Origin: Dactylorhiza incarnata
Lineage: Eukaryota; Streptophyta; Magnoliopsida; Asparagales; Orchidaceae
Assembly: GCA_033032865.1 (NCBI GenBank)
Contig: JAWHQI010000005.1
Location: 10,502,001 to 10,566,000 of the forward strand
Direction: 5' to 3'
Length of the DNA: 64,000 bases
Of this stretch, positions 21,715 to 32,794 are shown piece by piece. The notes under the pieces are model-generated. The model ran no database searches and was not told the origin of the DNA. It was given only the letters and a program-made list of their open reading frames with translations. How positions within the stretch are numbered: the first letter of the stretch is position 1; each line of letters begins with the position of its first letter. Position numbers and translations under genes: made by a program.

Positions 21715-24248
21715 ATGGCTACCAATGGAGTTCAGAAGGAGACGGGGTCAATGAAGCTGCCAATATGCAAAAAGGAAACCTTTGGCATTTGGAAGCAAAG
21801 GATAGGCTCTTCATGGAGGCCTCAGATCCTAGGATTTATATCACTATCCAGGAGGGTCCCTTTGTTGTCACAAAGCCCTCCACTATTAATCCTACTAGAC
21901 AGGTAGCCAATTCATATATTGAAATGACAAGGGATGACATTGCATTGGCAACAATGGATAAAGAGCTCAAAATATTATAGTCAATGCAATTGCTGATTCC
22001 ACCTTCCAAAACTTGGTACACTGTGAGACAGCAAAGGAGATGTGGGTTACAATAATAGTGTACATAGAAGAGACTAAAGAAGTGAGGGATGATAGGAAAA
22101 CCCTCCTTAATCAGGAGTATGGAGCCTTTAGGCAACAAAGCCTGGAATGCATAGTTGATTGCTATGAAAGATTTTTTAGGATAGTAAATGAGCTGAAGAC
22201 CTATGAAAGGGCCTTCACTCATTATGAGCTTAATGACAAATTCCATAGATCTCTAACTAGAGACTGGGATGCCAAGATCTGTGCCATCAGGGAGGTGGCA
22301 AAGTTGGGTGAGACTCCTCCTCATACTCTATTTGGAAAGCTGCTCTCTTATGAGATGCAACAATCTACAAAGAAGGAGGAGGACACATCCTCCAGGCCTC
22401 ATGCAAGGGATAAGACTATAGCCCTCAAGGCTGAGAGCTCAAAGAAGAGCAAGGTAAGGATGCCTTCACCTCAAAGGAGGGTTGCTGGCTCAGAAAACTC
22501 TGATCCCAGCTCATCTGATAGCAGCTCTTCTGATGAAGAGTTTACTGCCTTCTTAATACATTTCAAGAAGCTGGTGAGGAGGAAGAAGTGGAAGAACAAA
22601 CCTTCCACCTCCTCACATCCCATGAAGTATCACAGCAGATCTGAAAAGCAGCAACCCAAGGGGGACAGGTATCACTCTAAAGATATTTCAAATAATGTGA
22701 TTTGTTACTACTACAGCAAGCCTGGACATGTCATTGCTGACTGTCTAATCAAGAGGAAGGAGAAGGGTGATAAGAAGGCTCATCACCAAAAGGGAAGGAA
22801 GGGTGAAAATTCCTTCCTAGCCAAGAAGGAAAAGAGCTTGAGTGAATCTGAGTCATCATCCTCAGATTCAGATGAAGAAGAAGAAGCCTACGTTGGGTTG
22901 TTTGTAGCTGAAGAGGATGAGGACTATCCTACTGCAAAAGTGGGCATCAGGGCCCCTCTATCACACTCAGACAGCTACATAGAGGAGGATGAAGAAGATA
23001 TATAACATCATGACTTGATGGCCATAACTGATGATGATGAAGATAGTCAGGACAATCCCGATAAGGTATCAATTCCTATCAACCCTTCTTCTAATTATGA
23101 ATCTGTACCAGAATCTGAAGCATGCTCATCTTATGATATGAGTGGCTCAGATTCTGAAGTGGTTGTCAATCAATTGATTGACAAGTATGATGCTTTATTG
23201 GATGCTCTGAAGAAGAGCAAGAAGCTAGCCAAGAGGTAAGCTTAGGATATTGCGTCCCTTCAGTTGGCTAAGCAAGATTACACTAAGACACCAACCCTGG
23301 TGGATCAAATGAGTAGAAATATAAGCCAACTCAAGGGAATAACAATAGTCCAATTAAGCACCATTTCCCAAAAGAACAAGGTCATCAAGAACCTTGAGGA
23401 GAAGCTTCTGAAAGAGAAGAGCCTAGTGGCACAATTCTCCAAGCCCAAATCTGTACTACCAATCATTAACACCTTTTCCTACCAACCTAACATGAGAGGA
23501 CTAGGTTTCAAAAATTTGGCAGTGAGTGATGGGAGTGGAGAAAAGAGCAAGGCTAAGGCTAAGCCTCATACCACATTTCAAAAGGTGTTACTTCCCTCTA
23601 ACAGGTATAACCATGACAGTATATATGGTCACTAGAAAAATGGGAGTTCCTATAGGAGGGAAAACACTCCTTCTATAGTAGAAGAATGGGCATGGGGATG
23701 AGTGCTATGAATGCTCCCCATGAAGAAATTCAAATGGCCCATTCTGGAACAATTGTTTTTGGTGCTTCAGCCCCATCAGTCAAGAATAAGAATGCTAGCT
23801 CTTCAAGTCCCTACCAGCTAAGCCCTTGGCTACTGACAAGCTTGTTATCATGTCTAACAACTCAGCGTATGATGCCATCAAATCTTGCCTAACTACCAAG
23901 CCAAGACAAGCTGATGTCATTCAGACAATGACTGTCAAGACAGACCATAGATTGTCTTTCAGCCAAATCATTGCTGAGAGGAATAGGAAGAATGTTGTTG
24001 TATTCCCTCCTGAACTCAAGCATATTGATGCTACTTCTTCAAAGAATGTTCAGCAGAGAAGATACAATATTCATGAGAGTTGGTGTTGTGGCAAGGTGGG
24101 ACACTTTGCCATAGATTGTTGGCACAATCCCAATGTGCCAACTGCAAAGAAAAACTTTCCTGCAAAGGCCGCAGTAGGTGTGAAGTTATCTTATCATGCT
24201 AACAAAAGCCGAGGACCCATAACTAATTGGGCTCCTAAGGGTAAATAA
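21715..24248 (+). pseudogene. Gag of element F
   Basis: Copia/Sirevirus gag. It starts MATNGVQKETGSMKLP; the capsid domain (FGIWK; FMEASDPRIY; CETAKEMW; ALNDK-like region) passes through three frames before 22013, then reads openly to 23005. A Ser/Asp/Glu-rich stretch, a long coiled-coil-like region and a second basic region follow. Both zinc knuckles are defective: CYYYSKPGHVIADC (about 22706) has Tyr for the second Cys, and SWCCGKVGHFAIDC (about 24083) has Ser for the first. It ends RGPITNWAPKGK, the Sirevirus lead-in to protease. Further stops occur at 23003, 23237 and 23633. Confidence 0.8.
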
Positions 24249-24292
24249 ATTCCTTCTTGCTGGTTAGTTCATGTATCAGCATAGGGAAACTA

Positions 24293-25846
24293 TTGTACTT
24301 GGACAGTGGGTGCACAAGGCACATGACAGGTACCAAGAGTCTTCTACAGTAATACAAAGTTGTGAAGAATGGACCTAAGGTCATCTTTGGTGGATCAGAA
24401 AAAGGCATCACCAGAGGATATGGTATGATTTCTAATGGCATAGTCTCCATCACAAGGGTAGCTTATGTTGAAGGGTTGCAACATAACCTTGTAAGCATAA
24501 GTCAACTATGTGACTTAGGCTATGTCATTGAATTCCACAATGATAAGTGCTTGATCAAAAACTCAAATGACTTAGAGATCATTCTCTCAGGCACTAGGAG
24601 TGGGAATGTTTATTGCTTAGATTTTATATGCAATTCTTCTTTATCTCCTGTGTGTCTTGTGTCTAATGAAAGTGAGTCTCTTTGTCTTCAATGACACAAG
24701 AGACTTGCTCACATTAACTACAAGACAATGTATAGGCTATTTTCCAAAAACCTAGTTAGAAATAGTCCTAATTTGAAATGTATTAAATGTGGTCCATGTC
24801 ATCAATGCCAAATGGGCAAGCAAATTAGGGCCACCTTTAAAGGCATTGGCTCCAAAGACACTTAAAGATGTCTTTATCTATTGCACATGGACTTGTTTGT
24901 TCCTTTGCCAATTCAGAGCCCAGGTGAGAAGTTGAATACCTTGGTGATTGTTGATGATCATTCAAAGTATACATGAGTATTCTTCCTTAAAAAGAAATCT
25001 GATACTTTAGATGTCTTTATAAACTATGTCAAGGCAATCCAGAATGACCTACAATACATTGTGATCAAGACTAGAACTGACCATGGTAAAAAATTTCAAT
25101 CTGGGGCAATGATAAGGTTTTGTTAAGAATTTGGTATCACCCAAGAATTTTCCTCCCCAAGGACTCCAAATCAAAATGGTGTGGCAGAGAGGAGGAATAG
25201 GACCTTGATAGAAGCTGGGAGAACATTGCTTAGTGACTCCTCACTGCCAAATTATTTCTCGACTGAGGCAGTCAATACTGCATGTTATGTTCTTAATAGA
25301 GCATCTATCAATAAGGCCCTAGGCATAACCCCCTATGAGATTCTGAAAGGCAAACAACCAATTATTTCATACTTTAGAATCTTTGTTTGCAAATGCTACA
25401 TTTTAAATAATGGAAAATCTCAATTATCTAAGTTTGCTGAAAAATGCAATATATGGGTTCTTGTTGGATATAGCTCACATAGCAAGGCCTATAGAGTATT
25501 CAACAAGAAAACTCATGTTGTTGATGACTCTATGCATGTAGTTTTTGATGAGACCAGCCTGCTCTTTAAGGGCTGGTCGAGTTCTCCTATTTTGACAGGT
25601 AATGAACAACAAATGTAAGATATGTCTCTCCAAGATATACCCAGCACAAGCATGATTAATTTAGATGTAGCTATCCTTGATGTTAAAAATCAGCAAGCAG
25701 CTGAAGATGTTGGTGCTCAAGAAGAAGAGCTGCAAATAGCTGGCAGGTTGCCTGCAACAAACAAGCACCTAAGGGATCATTCAAGAAACCAAATAATTGG
25801 AGATATTGACCAAGGAGTGGTTACCAGAAGTAGAGCTCACAATTAA
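24293..25846 (+). pseudogene. Protease-integrase region of element F pol
   Basis: Opens with the retropepsin active site YLDSGCTRHMTG (Asp codon 24302-24304). The GAG-pre-integrase domain follows, with HKRLAH and CHQC zinc-binding residues, then the integrase core: LHMDLF, RTDHGKKF and NGVAERRNRT supply the D, D and E residues. It is one frame broken by nonsense codons; two replace the expected Trp (24692, and near 24975, both TGA) and others are TAA (near 24863 and 25124). A variable Pro/Ser/Glu linker (25622-25846) leads to reverse transcriptase. Confidence 0.85.
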
Positions 25847-25852
25847 GCTCTA

Positions 25853-27391
25853 TTCTTGAGCTTTCTATCACAGATGGAGCCCAAGATATTTGAAGAAGCT
25901 AATGAAGACACATTCTGGATTCAAGCAAATGCAAGAGGAGCTGCTTCAATTCAAGAGGTGCAAGGTTTGGAAGTTGATGCCAAAACTACAGGGACATAAT
26001 ATCATTGGCACCAAGTGATCTACAAAAATAAGATTGATGAGAATAGCACCATCATCAAGAACAAAGCCAGATTGGTGGCCAAGGGATACATTCAAGAAAA
26101 AGGTAGTGACTTTGATCAAACCTTTGCCCCAGTTGCAAGTTTAGAAGCAATAAGGTTGTTCCTTGTCTATGCTGCCCACAAGGGGTTCAAAGTGTACCAG
26201 ATGGATGTCAAATCAGCATTTCTGAATGGCAATCTAGAGGAAGAGGTATATGTGGATCAGCCCTCAGGTTTTGTTCATCCAACCCTCTCCTCTCATGTTT
26301 ATTTGCTTAGGAAAGCTTTATATGGTCTAAAGCAAGCCCCTAGGGCTTGCTATGAGACCTTGTCTAGCTTTCTCATCAAGAACAAACTCTTGAGGGGAAA
26401 GAGATAGTATATTGTTTCTTAGGGAAACAAAGGGCAAATGTCTCCAAGTCCAAATCTATGTTGATGACATAATATTTGGGTCTATAGATGACAACCTTTG
26501 CAAAAGGTTTGCCAACCTTATGCAGGGGGAGTTTGAGATGAGCAGTATGGGAGAACTCAAGTACTTCTTAGGCCTCCAAGTGAAACAGTCTGATGAGGGA
26601 ATTTTCATCTCTTATACCAAGTACACTAAGGAGCTTATTAAGAAGTTTGGGATGGAATCAGCTTCCACCATGAAAACTCCCATAGGGTCCAACATTTCCC
26701 TGGACAAGATTGAAAAGGGTAAGCACTTTGATGGGTCTATGTACAGGTGCATTATTGGGTCCCAGTTGTATCTGACTGCCAGTAGACCAGATATTATGTA
26801 TGCTACATGTGTTTGTGCTAGGTACCAAGCATGCCCTAAGGAATCTTATTACTCAGCTGCAAAGAGGATTTTGAGATACCTTAAGGGGAGGCAACATCTT
26901 GGCCTTTGGTACCCTAGGAACTATGATTTTGAGCTAATTTGCTTTTCAGATGCAGATTTTGCAGGTTGCAAAGAAGATAGAAAAAACACAATTGGAGCTT
27001 GTCAATTTCTAGGAAGAAGGCTGATCTCATGGAGCAGCAAGAAGCATACCATTGTGGCAATATCCATAGCTAAATCTGAGTACATTACTGCAGGAAGCTG
27101 TTGTGCACAATTAATGTGGATACAACATCAGCTGGAGGATTATAACCTCAAAGTAAGTAATTCTCCCATGTATTGTGACTCATCTAGTGCTATCTCTATA
27201 GCTAAGAATCTTGTCTCACATAGCAGGACTAAGCATATAGAGATAAGATATCACTTTATTAGAGAGCATGTTGAAAGTGAAGATATATGCCTTGAATTTG
27301 TCCCCACTGACAAACAAGTAGCTGATATCTTCATAAAGCCATTGGATGAGGCAAAATTTAATGCTTTTAAAATTGAGCTTAGTATGTTAAA
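25853..27391 (+). pseudogene. Reverse transcriptase-RNase H region of element F pol
   Basis: Copia reverse transcriptase: [43 protein letters not shown], then the catalytic QIYVDDIIFGS with both aspartates. A frameshift falls at 26400-26412 between fingers and palm, and two compensating shifts at 25925-26015. RNase H follows with FSDADFAG, KSEYI and CDSSSAI, retaining D, E and D. The frame runs into element G at 27392 and borrows a stop from it. The original stop lies beyond G, at 51873-51875, only a few codons after the insertion point. Confidence 0.85.
27387..27391 (+). repeat. Target-site duplication of element G
   Basis: TTAAA, repeated perfectly at 51861-51865. Confidence 0.9.
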
Positions 27392-27564
27392 TGATAAATA
27401 GTATTTATATAACTTTTTAATCGAAATTTTTGTAATTATTTAATATGAATTTTTCTTTTTATGTCAATTTTAGGTTATAAGTAGTTCTTTTATAATTTTG
27501 ATTCTAACTTAGCTTAATTTCAATTTTTGCAGAATTTGGGAGAAATTGGTGAAATTTATAAGTC

Positions 27565-28015
27565 ACGCCATCGGTCACGCCCGTGACCAAGGGCGTGTAA
27601 CCTGAAGATCAAACAAGAATCGATTTCGCGCTGATTGAGCTAGTCCACAGCAGGTCACGTCCTCGGTCATGCCCGTGACCCAGAGTCACAATGGTGACCA
27701 AGGGCGTGTAAACTTAGAATCTTCTCAGCAAGCAATCGTCGAGACGTGGAGATGCCATCGAGAAGTCAACTTAAGTCATGCGCGTGACCCAGATGTCATG
27801 GTCGTGACTTTCCCGTGTGATCCCTGCACATCGCCACGCCAAAATCGAACCCACGCTGCATTAAATGAAGTCGTCCAAGGTCACACCTGTGACCCAAATG
27901 TCACGGGCGTGACATGTCACTTTTCACCGCGCCATCATGCAAGACCCATGCCGCTGTCGGAACTGAGCTGAACAGGGGTTACATGCCCTTGGTCACGCCA
28001 GTGACCGAGGGCATG
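27565..28015 (+). repeat. GTCACG/CGTGAC palindrome cluster, G 5' LTR
   Basis: Repeated inverted motifs such as GGTCACG-CC-CGTGACC (27573-27588), many with a trailing AAGGGCGTGTAA. The 3' LTR cluster is at 45085-45540. It ends about 18 bp before the TATA box. Confidence 0.8.
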
Positions 28016-28032
28016 TAACATGAAATTTTTTC

Positions 28033-28039
28033 TATAAAT
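28033..28039 (+). promoter_or_regulatory. TATA box of the G 5' LTR
   Basis: TATAAAT, identical in context to 45553-45559 in the 3' LTR. Confidence 0.7.
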
Positions 28040-29082
28040 TCAGAGGTTCTCCTTGAGTCCAGGGTTCAGAAATTTGGAGAGGGGGAGGTGCTGCTAGAGC
28101 TGTTAGTGAGCTTTTTCTTGTTTTTCCCATACATGTTCTCTCTTTTTCTTCCTTTCAAGCAATGTTCTAGTTTCCTTTTAATGCAATAGTTTCTTAAGCT
28201 TGTAATTCTTATATTTTCTAGCATTGTAATCTTTGTTAAGGCTTGTAATAGTTTTTTTTTTATTTCAATAAAATTTAGTTTTGTTTTCTTCACTTCTCTT
28301 TCTCTTTTAATTAGCTTTTCTTCCTGCAATTTTATCTAACTCACTTTCCCCCTCCACCATGATTAAATAATTCTCATTAGTGCTCGATCGAAATGATCCG
28401 AGGATGAGATAATCAAGTTATGATTTTCTAAGCTCTTTTTTTCGTTATTTAACACTTGAATTAACCTTGATTTTTAACTAGTGAGGCCATATTTTTTATG
28501 TATGGTTTTCGTTTAGGTTTTCATACTTAGCTAGCCAAGAGGCTCAAAGTATGAATTGATCACTCAAGGGTAAAGAGAGTTGCACGCACCCCTCGAGAGA
28601 GGATGACGTAAATCTCCCAGATTGGAGTCAAATCCAATAGTAGGGTTCACATCGTAAAGCAAGTTTTAGGTAATCGATTATAGGATGAGAGTCCGGTTGA
28701 TTTTTCCTAAACTTAGTTGAGCATTAACCTCGAGAGAGGCATGTTCAAGATTCGGGAACCTCCACGGTCAAGTAGTTTAATTAAAATGGAATTAGATTTA
28801 TTTTTCTTTCACTTGATTATTCTCACTCCAAGGTGATTTTAGATTGAGCACTAATCTTTTTACCATCGTTTAAACCCTACTTTTAGTTTGCAAATTATCT
28901 CTTTTAGCAAAGTAAAACAAAACCTCAAAAATTTAATAGATAAGATAATAGTGATTTTTCTCGAAGTAGAAGTAATCAACGCTCCCCATGGAATACAACC
29001 TTGGAATTTCTAAATATCTTATGCTATAGATGATAAGGTGCACTTGCCTTCATCGAATATAATTTGGAAAAAATCTTTAATC

Positions 29083-29087
29083 CTTTG
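29083..29087 (+). repeat. Target-site duplication of element D
   Basis: CTTTG, repeated perfectly at 39299-39303. Confidence 0.9.
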
Positions 29088-29704
29088 TGTTGGAACAACC
29101 CTATTACTGATTTGGGCTAGGATCACTATATGTTGATTAGGATCTGTATTGACCCCAATGTATAGCCTTAGGGTCAAGCTTTAGGCTGATTAGATTAGCA
29201 GAATATAGGAAAATTCAAGCTCGATAAATGACTAGCAGCGGTCGACAAATTCTAAGCCAGCGCTCGACAGTGACTAGCAGCGGTCGACAAATTCTAAGCC
29301 AACACTCGACAAATGACGCAGCGGTCGACAAATTCTAAGCCAGCGCTCGACAAATGACTAGCAGCGGTCGACAAATTCTAAGCCAGCGCTCGACAAATGA
29401 CAAGCAGCGGTCGACGAATTCTAGCCAGCGCTCGACAAATTGCTTTCTGATGTTCAGACTTATATTCTCAGTGGATGTCAGTTCTCTGAAGTCAACTCAG
29501 CAGAATAACGGATATATTTATTTCTCCTTGGACGTATTCAGGCAGCCAAGTAAGGATATCTTTCTTAATTATTATATTCTTATATTCCTTCTATTCCAAG
29601 AAGAAGAATAGCCGTTGACATTTAATGCCAAGGCATCTTTCTCGACAAAAGGAATTGAAAGGACCTGCCAAAGTCGTTTTTGGGTGGCTACCTAGTTCCA
29701 AGAA
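29088..29704 (+). repeat. Truncated 5' LTR of element D
   Basis: 617 bp matching 37808 to about 38428. The match stops after CCAAGAA, and gag sequence begins at once. It retains the 41-44 bp tandem array (29220-29450). Confidence 0.9.
29220..29450 (+). repeat. Tandem repeat in the D 5' LTR
   Basis: Five units of about 41-44 bp, each with GCGGTCGACAAATTCTAAG and GCGCTCGACAAATGACTAG. The same array with five units is at 37938-38165. It is a promoter-region repeat, not a CRISPR array: the units are contiguous, without unique spacers. Confidence 0.88.
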
Positions 29705-31275
29705 TAAAGTCTCTGGACAAAGTGATCTCACTCACAAAGATCAATGACAAAATTCTTATGTGCTTTCCCAGCACATGGGACTCCAGAATCTGGCCAATCA
29801 AAGAAGCCAGAAGTCTCAATGAGATCACCACTGAAGCTCTGTTGGGCAAGCTCAAGTCTTATGAGCAGCTCATCAAAACTAGGGATACTGAAGACTCTAC
29901 TTCATCCCCAGCACCCAAAAAGGAAAGAAGCATAGCCTTCAAGGCTGCAGAAGATAAAGGAAAAGCTCCTGACAAAGATGAGTTTATGACTCTGTTAGCC
30001 AAAAGATTCTACAAGATGGCTAAGAAAGACATCAAAAAACAGCTATCCAGAAGTCATGACAAACCAAGGTATGATAAAAATCACTCTAATGAAATTATAT
30101 GTTTTGGCTGCAGGAAACCAGGACACATTGCTCCTGAATGTCCAGAGATTCAACACAAGAAGGACAGGAAGGAAAGAAGAAAAGAAAAGGAAGAAAAGAA
30201 GGGCTCCAACAAATCTTCCTCCCACTCTCACAAAAAGAAGGGAAGAGGATTTGTAGCAACATCCTGGAGTGAAACAGAATCTGAATCAGAATCTTCATCT
30301 TGTTCTTCTGATGAAGAAGAAACAAAAGAAAACAGCCAATGCTTAATGGCTATTTATGACTCAGACAATGAGTCACAATCAGCATCATCATCCAGCTCCA
30401 GTGATGATGAAAAAGAAAAAAGTTTTTGCATGATGGCAATCAATGCCTCAACCAACAATTCTGATGAAGAGAAATCAGAATCAGAAACATAAGATGATGT
30501 TGATCAGGTATTATCTAACTTTGATTTCACTTCTATTGAATTCAAAGCTGATTTCAAAATCCTTTGCCAAGACTTAATAAAATCTGAGAAAGAAATAATC
30601 TCTCTCAGAACTAAGTTAGTTGAAATGAACAATATAAGTGAAGAGAATGTAAATCTTAAGAAAGATTTGGCTGCCTTCAGAGAACACATCACTGCTCTTG
30701 AGAATAAGTTATCTGAAGCCAAAAAGTTTGAAGAATCCCTCAATGGGAGAAGTATCAAACTGATGGACATCACAAGCACTGTCAATGCTAGATTTAATAA
30801 TAGCAAACTGGGTTTGGGTGCTTCATCAAGTGAGCCATCTCTGATTAAGAAAAACATCCTCTCCACACCCATAAAATTCATTTCTGCTAAAAGCAAAGAG
30901 GCTGCAGAAAGAAATAAAGACATTTCAAGCAAGTTTGTTAAGGATAAAAGAATTCAGAAGAATTCGTTGAACGATGCTCGACAAAAGGATTCAAATATGT
31001 CGAACGAGGCTCGACGAAAACTGAGAACAGATTTTCAGTATAGTTATAAAATGAACAATAGTCGACGAATTTATTCAAATTCCTCGAACAAGCACTATAC
31101 AGAAAACTCTAAGAATTCTAATCCTAAATGTACTAAAAATCCCTTTACTGAGTGGACTATACCTCCAAGGAGATATCATCCACAAGGCTACAAGGATCAG
31201 CCTGAAATGATATTTATCTCTGAATTTTGTGGTAACATAAAAGGACCCAAGGTAGTCTGGGTCAAAAACAACTAG
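29705..31275 (+). pseudogene. Gag of element D, N-terminus deleted
   Basis: Begins mid-capsid at the LTR fusion (ISLTKINDKILMCFP; LNEITTEALLGKLKSYE) and stays in one frame to 31275, with a single TAA at 30490-30492. It has an intact CCHC knuckle, CFGCRKPGHIAPEC (about 30102-30143), Ser/Glu/Asp-rich runs, a coiled-coil-like segment (30620-30750) and a basic tail ending KGPKVVWVKNN, the Sirevirus motif before protease. The tail is partly coded by TTCGTCGAACG-like motifs (30961-31095) that resemble the element's promoter motifs. Confidence 0.82.
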
Positions 31276-31326
31276 TTTATGTTTTTGTCTTTACATGTAC
31301 ACAGCTATCCAAGATTAAATCAAAAA

Positions 31327-32662
31327 TGGTACTTGGACAGTGGAGCATATGACAGGGAACAAGGCCAACCTGAACAACTACAAGGCAAAACTTGGACCCA
31401 AGGTGATCTTTGGAGACTCCAACTGTGGACAAACCAAAGGCTATGGTCAAATTAAGGTTGGAACAGTGACATTCAAGGAAGTAACCTATGTCAAGGGTCT
31501 AAAGCACAACCTCATCAGCATAAGTCAGTTATGTGATGAAGGTTATCGGGTAACATTTAATAAATCAGAATGCATCATTAAATCATCTGATAATGTTATT
31601 GTTCTATCTGGAATTAGATAAGGAAATATATATTTAGTAAATTTCAACTCATCTAAATCAAAAATTTGTTTATTTAATGAGTTAAGCAAATCTAGTGATT
31701 TATGGCATAAAAGATTAGGACATGTAAACCTTAGGACCATTGCTAAATTAGCTAAGGATAATCTTGTTAGAGGCTTACCATCAGGATCATATAAGAAAGA
31801 AGGTCTTTGTAGGGCATGTCAATTAAGTAAGCAAACCAAAAACAGCTTTAAATCATTATCTAAAAGTGATTCACCTAGAATCTTATACTTGCTACATATG
31901 GACCTTTTTGGACCTATTGCAATAAAGAGCTTAGGGGGGAAGTCTTACACTCTAATTATTGTGGATGACTTCTCTAGATTCACTTGGGTGTTCTTTTTGA
32001 GAGAAAAGTCAGATAACTTTAAAGTTCTTACAGTCTTTCTTAAGAGCATACAGATTGAGTACTCTACTGTAGTTGCATTGATCAGAAGTGATCATGGCAC
32101 TGATTTTGAGTCTCTTCTCATGCAAGAATTCTGTGAGATGGAAGGTATCAGGCATTGCTTCTCATCTCCTAGAACTCCTCAATAAAATGGTGTAGTTGAA
32201 AGGAAGTATAGAACTCTAATTGAATCAGCAAGAACATTGCTTGCAGATGCTAACTTACCCCTATCCTTTTGGGCTGAGGCTGTCAGCACAGCAAATTATG
32301 TTCTGAATAGAAGTTTGATACACAAACTTAAGGGTAAAACTCCCTATGAATTGCTTAAAGGGAAGACACCCAAAGTGGATTATTTTAGAACTTTTGGATG
32401 TAGATGTTTTGTTCATAACAATGACAAGAAATATCTTAGAAAATTTGAACCAAAATCTGAAGAAGGAATCTTCTTAGGATATTCAATAGTTAGCAAAGCA
32501 TATAGGGTATTTAACAAATCCTCTCTTAAAATAGAAGAGTCTATGCATGTTTCCTTTGATGAAACTAACATATTTTACCAGGAGAAGAACTCTTCTACCA
32601 AGAACACTTTGCAGGTACCAGCTTTATGTGAAGAGCTTAAAGGGTTAAATCTACAGACATGA
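31327..32662 (+). pseudogene. Protease-integrase region of element D pol
   Basis: The protease active site begins WYLDSG, but a small deletion directly after it shifts the frame and removes the usual Cys-x-x-His segment; MTGNKA follows in the new frame. The domain then continues to LWHKRLGH and CRACQ (zinc-binding pre-integrase) and the integrase core LHMDLFGP, RSDHGTDF, NGVVERKYRT (D, D, E present). In-frame nonsense codons lie at 31619-31621 (TAA), 32183-32185 (TAA where Gln is usual) and 32660-32662 (TGA). Confidence 0.85.
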
Positions 32663-32794
32663 GACTCACTGCATCCATCACCTCAAACTCTTGAAGATAG
32701 TGAAGAAGAAGATCATCCAGATCTTATTGATTACCTGAATCAAGCAACATCAGAACATCCTCCACAGGATGTAATAGCTGAACAAATTCCCAAT

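Larger units (their letters stand above)
27392..29087 (+). repeat. 5' LTR of element G, first part
   Basis: Begins TGATAAATAGTATTTATATA and aligns with 44910-45865 plus 51088-51786. It contains the GGTCACG/CGTGACC palindrome cluster (27565-28015) and a TATA box (28033). The open frame 27669-27971 arises from this palindrome-rich sequence and is not a gene. Confidence 0.92.
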
